This document shows positions 8,187 to 14,009 of a stretch of DNA of 64,000 bases, piece after piece. Position 1 is the first letter of the stretch. Each line of letters starts with the position of its first letter. Both the position numbers and the translations under genes were made by a program. The stretch comes from Elusimicrobiaceae bacterium (GTDB lineage Bacteria > Elusimicrobiota > Elusimicrobia > Elusimicrobiales > Elusimicrobiaceae): positions 40,570 to 104,569 of the forward strand of contig JAFXOI010000041.1 of NCBI GenBank assembly GCA_017528825.1, written 5' to 3'. Under the pieces are notes generated by a model that made no database searches, was not told the DNA's origin, and worked only from the letters and a program-made list of their open reading frames with translations.

Positions 8187-8404
8187 CTGTTTTTGGAACT
8201 GTATGTAGAATACAGGCTTTGGCAATTTTGCCAAATCACCGAAACGCCAAAAACAGTCGTTTAGGCACAAAATAAAGTGGGTAGCTCCCACTACGTTTTG
8301 TGCTGAAAACGTTTATCGTTTTAACGATAAGCTACGGCTGTTGTTTTGAGTTGCGTTTCGGTGGCTCAAAATAAGCAGCCGTTTTTTTTGCGTTATTTTG
8401 GGCC
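8187..8404 (+). ncRNA. Structured RNA, copy A: unrecognised leader/sRNA with pseudoknot and terminator
   Basis: The same architecture as 40469-40691. P1 is CTGTTTTTGG (8187-8196) with CCAAAAACAG (8247-8256). It encloses P2 CTGTAT/ATACAG (8199-8215, loop GTAGA) and P3 TTTGGCA/TGCCAAA (8218-8235). Then come P4 GCACAAAA/TTTTGTGC with inner GTGGG/CCCAC (8265-8303) and P5 (8311-8332). P6 is CGGCTG...CAGCCG with inner TTTTGAG/CTCAAAA (8335-8381), followed by eight T (8382-8389), a terminator shape. The P6 loop (8354-8363) is a perfect 10-nt complement of 8237-8246: a pseudoknot. The 3' arm 8363-8374 can pair instead with 8393-8404, 12 bp. The ribosome-binding site and ATG of a prepilin follow at 8414 and 8423. 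I do not recognise the class; it lacks the signatures I know for c-di-GMP, TPP or cobalamin riboswitches and for 6S, SRP or tmRNA. Confidence 0.8.
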
Positions 8405-8422
8405 CGATGAAAAGGAGTATTT

Positions 8423-8938
8423 ATGAAAAGAGGTTTTACCTTAATAGAATTATTAGTTGTAGTATTAATTATCGGTGTGTTAACAGCTATCGCGTTGCCA
8501 CAGTATGAAAAAGCTGTTGAGAAGGCCAAACTCACCGAAGCACTAGAGACTTTGAGTGCATTACAACGAGCTACTGATATATTTTGCTTAGAAAATGGAT
8601 TACCTACCACAGAAAGCAGATTATTAGGAGGTACTGACAATCCGGGACAAAATTTATCTATTAATTTAACAGGATTAAGCTGTTCCGACGAAAATTTTGG
8701 AGGACATAAATTTTGCAACTCAAAATACTTTGGATATGAAGTCATCTGTTACAACAACGGTTGTGTTATTTCTGCAGCTCGTACACAAAACAATACTTGG
8801 CTATATTTTCTATATCTAGATAATCGGGATGAAAATAATAACAACTATTCCAAAACTTGTCTGATTGAGACAGACAAAGGCGAAGGAATATGTAATGGTT
8901 TAGGAAAACAAGGATGGAATATTGACGACGATAGATAA
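8423..8938 (+). CDS. Type IV prepilin-like protein downstream of structured RNA A
   Basis: A 171-residue prepilin: MKRG then FTLIELLVVVLIIGVLTAIA, with Gly -1 and Glu5 as prepilin peptidase requires. The mature part is small with several Cys (LSCSDENFGGHKFCNSKYFG, VICYNNGC, KTCL, GICNG), probably disulfide-stabilised. A GGAG ribosome-binding site lies at 8414-8417, five bases from the ATG. No promoter is visible between the terminator-like hairpin ending at 8389 and the ATG, so expression probably depends on read-through of the structured RNA. Function beyond pilus or pseudopilus subunit is unknown. Confidence 0.87.
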   Translation: MKRGFTLIELLVVVLIIGVLTAIALPQYEKAVEKAKLTEALETLSALQRATDIFCLENGLPTTESRLLGGTDNPGQNLSINLTGLSCSDENFGGHKFCNSKYFGYEVICYNNGCVISAARTQNNTWLYFLYLDNRDENNNNYSKTCLIETDKGEGICNGLGKQGWNIDDDR

Positions 8939-8941
8939 CTG

Positions 8942-8968
8942 AAAACCCGCACACAAAGTGCGGGTTTT
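8942..8968. terminator. Bidirectional terminator
   Basis: AAAACCCGCAC / GTGCGGGTTTT with a 5-nt loop, 3 bp after the prepilin stop and facing the tRNA gene on the other strand. Confidence 0.7.
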
Positions 8969-8973
8969 AAATC

Positions 8974-9047
8974 TGCGCCCATCAGGACTTGAACCTGAAA
9001 CCCACCGATTATGAGTCGGTTGCTCTAACCAATTGAGCTATAGGCGC
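8974..9047 (-). tRNA. tRNA with anticodon CAT (elongator Met or Ile2)
   Basis: A 74-nt cloverleaf: acceptor GCGCCTA/TGGGCGC, D-stem GCTC/GAGC, anticodon stem ACCGA/TCGGT with loop CTCATAA, T-arm TCAGG TTCAAGT CCTGA, A73, no encoded CCA. It lacks initiator features. The anticodon alone cannot separate elongator Met from the lysidine-modified Ile2. The C4-G69 and C5-G68 pairs and the TTCAAGT T-loop resemble E. coli tRNA-Ile2, so Ile2 is a real possibility. Confidence 0.88.
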
Positions 9048-9094
9048 TAACTTTATTTATTATAACAAATTCCTCGTTTACTTTGCCGGCTCGG

Positions 9095-9124
9095 TTGCGT
9101 CGTTTCTCCTCAAATTGCTATAAT
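9095..9124 (+). promoter_or_regulatory. tRNA-Gln promoter
   Basis: TTGCGT (9095-9100), an 18-bp spacer, and a perfect TATAAT (9119-9124), ending 11 bp before the tRNA. Confidence 0.7.
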
Positions 9125-9135
9125 ATAAATGTTAA

Positions 9136-9206
9136 TCCGGGATGGTGTAATGGTAACACGGATGCCTCTGGAGCATTAATTCAAGGTTCGAGTCCTTGTC
9201 CCGGAA
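9136..9206 (+). tRNA. tRNA-Gln (anticodon CTG)
   Basis: A 71-nt cloverleaf: acceptor TCCGGGA/TCCCGGA, anticodon stem GATGC/GCATT with loop CTCTGGA, T-arm CAAGG TTCGAGT CCTTG, A73, no encoded CCA. The weak U1-A72 pair is usual for tRNA-Gln. With gatB at the left edge of the window, charging may pass through the transamidation route. Confidence 0.9.
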
Positions 9207-9452
9207 AAATTTTGATAAAAATTTTTACGGGACAGCACGCAAACTGCTTTGCGTGCGCAAGGACGAGAAAGGCGGAGCGATGTTTTTGTTTGATGGCGTA
9301 CAGCTCCTCTGCCCGAAAGGCAAAAACCGCGAGCCCGGCCTGCAGGAAAATTCCGTCAGGAATTTTACTGGAAGGAGAGTCCTCTCCCCAAAATGCTTTA
9401 GAAATTTGAAGCCGCCCGCGATATGCGGCGGCCATTTTTTTATGAGGAATTT
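9207..9452 (+). other. Hairpin-rich spacer between tRNA-Gln and lysS
   Basis: No credible reading frame. It holds several strong stem-loops: GCACGCAAA/TTTGCGTGC (9235-9256, 4-nt loop), AAAATTCC/GGAATTTT (9347-9366), GGAGAG/CTCTCC (9374-9387), then the terminator at 9411-9441. It may be a processed tRNA trailer, a small RNA, or a lysS leader with an attenuator. Confidence 0.4.
9411..9441 (+). terminator. Intrinsic terminator or attenuator just before lysS
   Basis: The GC-rich hairpin GCCGC(C)CGC / GCGGCGGC (9411-9432) is followed by CA and seven T (9435-9441). It ends 11 bp before the lysS ATG and overlaps the region just upstream of its ribosome-binding site, so transcripts from the tRNA promoter must pass it to reach lysS. 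Confidence 0.6.
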
Positions 9453-10967
9453 ATGGAAAATAATAAACCCGCTGAAAAGCACAATAATGCACTGGACGAA
9501 ATTATCGCCCAACGCTATGCCGAAGTGAACGAGCTACATGCCGCCGGCATTAATCCGTATCCCAATCATGTAGAAAAAACGCATACTTGCGCGCAAGCCA
9601 AAGAGGCGGCCGAAAACACCGAAGTGGCCACCGCCGGCCGTTTGGTGCAACTGCGCAAAATGGGGAAAGCCGCTTTCGCCCACATTCGCGATTTTTCCGG
9701 CAAGATACAGCTTTATATTGCTAAAGATTTACTTGGAGAAGAGCCCTATGCTTTTTTCAAAAAACATTTAGCCGTGGGCGATTTTGTAGCCGTGCAAGGG
9801 CATATGTTCATCACCCAAACCGGCGAAAAAACCATTAAAGTGCATAAGTTGGATTTAATTTCCAAAGCCATTCGCCCCATGCCCGAAAAATTCCATGGTC
9901 TGCAAGATACCGAAGTGCGTTTCCGCAAACGCCATTTGGATTTAATTGCTAATGAAGAAGTGAAAGATATCTTTGTCAAACGTGCCAAAATTATTTCGTC
10001 CGTGCGCCGCACGTTAGATGACAAAGGATATTTGGAAGTGGAAACACCGATTTTAACGCCCGATTCCGGCGGCGCGGTAGCACGCCCGTTCCAAACCTAT
10101 CACAATGCGCTGAAAATGCCGCTTCGCTTGCGTATTGCCTTGGAACTATATCACAAACGTTTAATCGTCGGCGGATTTGACCGCATTTATGAAATCGGTC
10201 ATATGTTTCGCAACGAAGGCATTGACACCACGCACAACCCCGAGTTTACGATGATGGAACTTTATCAAGCGTACGGGGATGTGAACACCATGGCTGATTT
10301 GTTTGAAGAAATTTTGGGCAATGCGGCCAAAGCGATCGGCGTGGAAAAAGTAATGTTCCACGGACAGGAAATTAATTTAGTACCTCCTTTCAAACGCTTG
10401 CACATTCCGCAAGCGTGGCAGGAAAAATTCGGCCACGATATTCATGAAGTGTTAGACGGCCGCCAATTCAAACGCGAACCCTTGGCAGCACTGGCCAAAG
10501 AGCAAGGCATTTCCTTCTCGGCCGACGACCCGGACAGCAAACTGTTTGACGAACTGTTTGAAACCAAATTATTAACCGGTTACAACTGCCCGGTGATTGC
10601 GCTGGATTACCCGACGGCAGTCAGTCCGTTTAGCAAAACAAAACCCGGCGATCCGGAACTGGTGGAACGCTTTGAAGCGTTTGTATGCGGTAGCGAACTG
10701 GGCAATGCTTACACCGAGCTCAATGACCCAGCCGACCAATTGCAACGCTTGAAAGACCAAGCGGTTGCCAAGGCCAAAGCCAAAGGCGAAGATGCTGAAA
10801 ATGCCGATATTTTAGACGGTGATTATATTGAAGCGTTAGAGTCCGGCATGCCCCCCACAGGCGGTATGGGCATTGGCATTGACCGTATGGTCATGCTACT
10901 GACCGCGCAGGATTCCATTCGCGAAATTATTTTCTTCCCTACCTTAAAGGCCTTGGAAGAAAAATAA
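9453..10967 (+). CDS. lysS: Lysyl-tRNA synthetase, class II
   Basis: A 504-residue enzyme that charges tRNA-Lys in the cytoplasm. It has an N-terminal OB-fold anticodon domain (VATAGRLVQLRKMGKAAFAH), class II motif 1 (VRRTLDDKGYLEVETPIL), motif 2 (YEIGHMFRNEGIDTTHNPEF) and motif 3 (GMGIGIDRMVMLL), plus GGAVARPFQTYHNAL at the lysine-binding site. The length is standard for LysS. The start at 9453 was chosen because GAGGA lies at 9444-9448 and the upstream ten codons of the open frame read through the terminator. It ends against a bidirectional terminator. Confidence 0.97.
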   Translation: MENNKPAEKHNNALDEIIAQRYAEVNELHAAGINPYPNHVEKTHTCAQAKEAAENTEVATAGRLVQLRKMGKAAFAHIRDFSGKIQLYIAKDLLGEEPYAFFKKHLAVGDFVAVQGHMFITQTGEKTIKVHKLDLISKAIRPMPEKFHGLQDTEVRFRKRHLDLIANEEVKDIFVKRAKIISSVRRTLDDKGYLEVETPILTPDSGGAVARPFQTYHNALKMPLRLRIALELYHKRLIVGGFDRIYEIGHMFRNEGIDTTHNPEFTMMELYQAYGDVNTMADLFEEILGNAAKAIGVEKVMFHGQEINLVPPFKRLHIPQAWQEKFGHDIHEVLDGRQFKREPLAALAKEQGISFSADDPDSKLFDELFETKLLTGYNCPVIALDYPTAVSPFSKTKPGDPELVERFEAFVCGSELGNAYTELNDPADQLQRLKDQAVAKAKAKGEDAENADILDGDYIEALESGMPPTGGMGIGIDRMVMLLTAQDSIREIIFFPTLKALEEK

Positions 10968-10985
10968 ATCATTTGGCACCTATGC

Positions 10986-11015
10986 AAAAACCCCGCTCAA
11001 ACGAGCGGGGTTTTT
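10986..11015. terminator. Bidirectional terminator (dispersed sequence, copy 1)
   Basis: AAAAACCCCGCTC / GAGCGGGGTTTTT, a 13-bp perfect stem with loop AAAC. It lies between the convergent lysS and the Cys-rich prepilin. The same sequence recurs at 12234-12264, with a variant at 41315-41340. Confidence 0.85.
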
Positions 11016-11028
11016 GTTAGGGAAATAC

Positions 11029-12057
11029 TTACTTAAAATACTGCGCGTATTGTGCTTTGGCCTCTGCGCAACGCTCTGGCGAACAAGTGGGTTTTCCACT
11101 GCAATAATCACCGCAGCAGCAGGAGGTGTCTTGATAATTACCTGCTGAACCACAAGAACCAGATGCATTGGCAAAACATACCGAGTCATTTTTAAATGTT
11201 GCATATGCACAAGGAGCTAGAGAAGCAGAAGGATTGGCTATACAAAGGCCCCCATCAAACGTACTGGAGTATCCGCAAAACTTATGTCCACTACAAACAG
11301 CCGCTCCTTGAATAGTATCTTCTCTGCACGAATCAGAATGAGAGGAGATATTATCATCAGATAGACAAACGCCTCCTCGTTCTATTTTTGTATTCCAACA
11401 TCCAGAACACGACTCTTCAGCTTGGATATTTCCTTTTCCATCACTTCCGCATTGGTCTGAATAGTTTTCATTTTCAAGTACAGGTAAGCCTAATGCCTCA
11501 CAACGGCTTGCTGTATCTTGATAACATTTCGTCTTGCTACTACTCCAAGACCGACCGGCATTTTCACAGGTTCCTCCATCTATTGCCTGATCTAATAAAT
11601 ATCCCGTATAACCGTCAGCTGACGTTAGCTCTTGGCCCATGAGTAATTTCCCGCAAAGTCTTTCGGCGCGCTCATCTCCGGCAAGTGCTTCACAATGTAA
11701 CTGTCCGGCAAATTTTGGGTTATCATCTAAGTAACTAGCCAGTCTTACATTGGCAAGTTTACTATTTGTCACTCTGATTACATTGGGGTCAGAGGTGTTA
11801 TTAGGAGTAATTAAGTTAAATGTTAAATCGTTGTTCTCCATAGTCACGTCCAAATTAGCCATCGTGTCGGTATATCCGTCATTGGACATCTTAAATGCTT
11901 CCTCTGCGTCTTTTATCGCTTTGGCTCCCGGGAGCATCGTGCTCCAATGACTCTTGTCCACTGCTCCTTGGTACATCGGTATAGCAATAGCAGAAAGAAT
12001 CCCAATAATCAGAACTACGATTAATAGTTCTATTAAAGTAAAGGCTTTCCTTGACAT
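11029..12057 (-). CDS. Large Cys-rich prepilin-like protein (A at -1, phase-variable promoter class)
   Basis: A 342-residue protein beginning MSRKA then FTLIELLIVVLIIGILSAIA: prepilin motif with Glu5 but Ala at -1. The first ~140 residues look like a pseudopilin. The remaining ~200 form a Cys-rich extension (for example CSGCWNTK, CSGHKFCGY, CFANASGSCG, TSCCCGDYC) with no family I recognise, suggesting a disulfide-locked surface domain. The start at 12057 was chosen because the leader begins there with AGGAG upstream; the longer frame from 12435 runs through the promoter. The promoter has a 12-T tract in its spacer. A function in adhesion or display is only a guess. Confidence 0.85.
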   Translation of the reverse strand: MSRKAFTLIELLIVVLIIGILSAIAIPMYQGAVDKSHWSTMLPGAKAIKDAEEAFKMSNDGYTDTMANLDVTMENNDLTFNLITPNNTSDPNVIRVTNSKLANVRLASYLDDNPKFAGQLHCEALAGDERAERLCGKLLMGQELTSADGYTGYLLDQAIDGGTCENAGRSWSSSKTKCYQDTASRCEALGLPVLENENYSDQCGSDGKGNIQAEESCSGCWNTKIERGGVCLSDDNISSHSDSCREDTIQGAAVCSGHKFCGYSSTFDGGLCIANPSASLAPCAYATFKNDSVCFANASGSCGSAGNYQDTSCCCGDYCSGKPTCSPERCAEAKAQYAQYFK

Positions 12058-12143
12058 TTTTATTCTCCTTTTTAATAATCTTAAAACGCCCGTAATGCAA
12101 CGTTTCACAAGCAAGTGTCTTGAAAACAGCGGCGTTCTAAGAA

Positions 12144-12171
12144 ATCGTAGCAAAAAAAAAAAACAAGTCAA
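12144..12171 (-). promoter_or_regulatory. Prepilin promoter with T12 tract in the -35/-10 spacer
   Basis: Minus strand: TTGACT (12171-12166), a 16-bp spacer that includes twelve consecutive T (12163-12152), TACGAT (12149-12144). It has the same arrangement as the promoter at 4570-4598, whose spacer is one base longer. Confidence 0.7.
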
Positions 12172-12202
12172 GCCTTTTTTATTTCCCGACGAGAAAACGG
12201 CC
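12167..12202. repeat. 36-bp conserved element upstream of prepilin promoter, copy 2
   Basis: Differs from 4594-4629 at one base, giving the more symmetric core TTTCCCGACGAGAAA. It covers most of the -35 and the upstream region. Confidence 0.6.
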
Positions 12203-12233
12203 AAACAAGAAACGACACAGCAGTGGCAAAAGG

Positions 12234-12264
12234 AAAAACCCCGCTCAAACGAGCGGGGTTTTTT
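12234..12264. terminator. Terminator after chrA pair (dispersed sequence, copy 2)
   Basis: AAAAACCCCGCTC / GAGCGGGGTTTTT with loop AAAC, identical to 10986-11015. The two copies bracket the prepilin at 11029-12057. Confidence 0.8.
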
Positions 12265-12277
12265 ATAATCTGACAAA

Positions 12278-12802
12278 TTAATACAGTAGCCAACCGGCAC
12301 CGCCGGCCAGTAGAATAAGTAGAATGGGATGCATTTTATATTTTCCGACTGCCACAAAAGCACCCGCAAATAACACCACACTTTTCCAATCCACAAAATT
12401 TTCAGCATTGCATAATACCAGTGCCGCGGCGGCAATCAGACCTACTACCGCAGGGCGGAGCGCCGTAAACACGGCCTTTACACTTTTATCCTGTTGATGT
12501 TTCAAAAACCAACCCGCTACTAATAACATGAGTAAAAATGAAGGCAAACATACTGCCACAGTAGCCACCGTAGCTCCCCAAACACTTTGGGCGGCGGCAT
12601 ACCCCGTATAAGTGGCCATATTAATACCCACCGGCCCCGGTGTCATTTGGCTAAGAGCTACGATATCGGTAAACTGGGCATTGGTCAGCCAAGCCTGCTT
12701 GGTAACCACTTCATTTTGTATAAACGAAATCATGGCATATCCGCCGCCGAAATTGAACAGGCCGATTTTGAAAAATGTCCAAAATAATTTGAAATAAATC
12801 AT
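12278..12802 (-). CDS. chrA: Chromate transporter, half-size ChrA (second subunit)
   Basis: A 174-residue membrane protein of the CHR family: KIGLFNFGGGYAMISFIQNE near the N-terminus and SQMTPGPVGINMATYTGY, the two family signature motifs, with about five or six hydrophobic segments. It is a short-chain CHR; such proteins are encoded as pairs of divergent halves that together form the transporter. Its start overlaps the stop of the partner by 4 bp. The annotated activity (chromate or sulfate exchange) is that of the family; the real substrate in an anaerobe is uncertain. Confidence 0.88.
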   Translation of the reverse strand: MIYFKLFWTFFKIGLFNFGGGYAMISFIQNEVVTKQAWLTNAQFTDIVALSQMTPGPVGINMATYTGYAAAQSVWGATVATVAVCLPSFLLMLLVAGWFLKHQQDKSVKAVFTALRPAVVGLIAAAALVLCNAENFVDWKSVVLFAGAFVAVGKYKMHPILLILLAGGAGWLLY

Positions 12803-13329
12803 TTACTTCTCCTAAGTAGCCAGCCGCCCGCACCGGCTATCAATACCACATACACCGGCGAAATCCCCCCTAGCCACACCGCTAACGCACACCCGACGGG
12901 AAACCAACTGTTTTTCCAGGTAATACCGGCGCTTTTAGCCAATCGAAACACCGGCACTGCAATCAAAGCCACCACGGCGGGCCGTATCCCTAGAAAAATG
13001 CGATTAATCGTTGTGTTTTGGCGAAAACCTTGCAAGCAAATTGCGATTGCTAAAATAATACCAAACGATGGAAGCACCGCCCCCAGCCCTGCCCACAAAG
13101 CACCCCAAACACCGGCCAGTTTATACCCTGTAAAAATAGCCATATTGACGGCTAAAATGCCCGGGGCCGATTGCGCCAGTGCGGTTAAATCCAAAAAATC
13201 TTGTTTGCTTAGCCAATTGTGGCGGCGGGTCAATTCCTCTTCCATCAAGGGTAGCATTGCATAGCCGCCCCCCAAGGTAAAAAGACCGATTTTGCAGAAA
13301 ATAAAAAACAATCGCACACACAGTTTCAT
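12799..13329 (-). CDS. chrA: Chromate transporter, half-size ChrA (first subunit)
   Basis: A 176-residue partner of the gene above, with the same signatures: KIGLFTLGGGYAMLPLMEEE and AQSAPGILAVNMAIFTGY. The two halves are clearly homologous but differ throughout, as is normal for the two-gene form in which the halves have opposite membrane orientation. It is the first gene of the pair and the two are translationally coupled. No metal- or sulfur-related neighbours are visible to refine the substrate. Confidence 0.88.
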   Translation of the reverse strand: MKLCVRLFFIFCKIGLFTLGGGYAMLPLMEEELTRRHNWLSKQDFLDLTALAQSAPGILAVNMAIFTGYKLAGVWGALWAGLGAVLPSFGIILAIAICLQGFRQNTTINRIFLGIRPAVVALIAVPVFRLAKSAGITWKNSWFPVGCALAVWLGGISPVYVVLIAGAGGWLLRRSK

Positions 13330-13416
13330 GTGTATATTGTAGCAATTTAGAAAAAAGGAAAAAGAAAAGAAGGTAGGTTAGAATGCATGGAGAAACTGTG
13401 TTTTTTCTATTATTTA

Positions 13417-13425
13417 TGCTATATT
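13417..13425 (+). promoter_or_regulatory. Extended -10 promoter of small exported protein
   Basis: TGCTATATT, an extended -10, 35 bp before the ATG at 13460. Confidence 0.45.
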
Positions 13426-13459
13426 AAAGATAGGAGAATTTTCCCGCAAGGAGGAAGAA

Positions 13460-13924
13460 ATGAAACACAAAACAATATTACTCGCAGGCATTTTCCTGTT
13501 AAGCTTTGCCGCCTGGGTATGGGCCGAAGTACCGCAAAATATTTCTTTTGCCGGGGAGACGTTTGTTTTCGCTAAAGATAAGGAAGAAGGTGGCGTTGTT
13601 ACTTACTCGGCTTCAGCACGTGAAGGCGGTATAGTATTTTGGATATTTGCTCCTTCAGACTCAGCCCAAAAAGATACAATTAACCCTGTTTCTGCAGCTC
13701 ATAGAAAATTACAAGAGTGTGAAGAAAACAATGATCTTTACCACAACTGTAAATTAGATTATTGTGATAATGAGAATATAGTACTATCACAAGACGCAAG
13801 CGGACTTTGGGTCGATTTGTTCCGATATACTAAAACAAAACTTTTATGGATAAAAATTTATTCGAAAGAATTGCGTGCCCCCGTCTCTCAATACCGCCGG
13901 GCCCTCTGCCAATTAGATATTTAA
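13460..13924 (+). CDS. Small exported protein of unknown function
   Basis: A 154-residue protein that I do not recognise. It starts with a clear Sec signal peptide (MKHKTILLAGIFLLSFAAWVWA, probable cut after AWA), followed by a ~130-residue beta-rich domain with three Cys (KLQECEENNDLYHNCKLDYCD). AAGGAGG at 13448-13454 gives a strong ribosome-binding site. It is monocistronic, with its own promoter and a terminator downstream shared with the convergent amidase. The predicted location is the periplasm or outside. Confidence 0.75.
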   Translation: MKHKTILLAGIFLLSFAAWVWAEVPQNISFAGETFVFAKDKEEGGVVTYSASAREGGIVFWIFAPSDSAQKDTINPVSAAHRKLQECEENNDLYHNCKLDYCDNENIVLSQDASGLWVDLFRYTKTKLLWIKIYSKELRAPVSQYRRALCQLDI

Positions 13925-13953
13925 TTTACTGCACGCAGAAACCTATAGATTAG

Positions 13954-13989
13954 AAGAGCGGGAAAGTATTAAAACTTTCCCGCTCTTTT
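13954..13989. terminator. Bidirectional terminator
   Basis: AAGAGCGGGAAAGT / ACTTTCCCGCTCTT with a 6-nt loop, then T residues, between the convergent small exported protein gene and the amidase gene. Confidence 0.75.
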
Positions 13990-14009
13990 ATAAATAGTTC
14001 AAACTATGC

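Noticed and set aside
8187..8404. Assignment of the structured RNA to a cyclic-di-GMP riboswitch because a prepilin follows
   Set aside because: The GEMM-I core (GGCAAACC and its tetraloop receptor) and the type II core are not present, and the helix order does not match.
9083..9528. Overlapping open frames around tRNA-Gln and the lysS leader
   Set aside because: They read through the tRNA and stem-loops in several frames; none has a plausible start or composition.
12058..12435. 126-codon upstream extension of the Cys-rich prepilin frame
   Set aside because: It covers the promoter, the 36-bp element, the terminator and part of chrA; the prepilin leader and ribosome-binding site define 12057 as the start.
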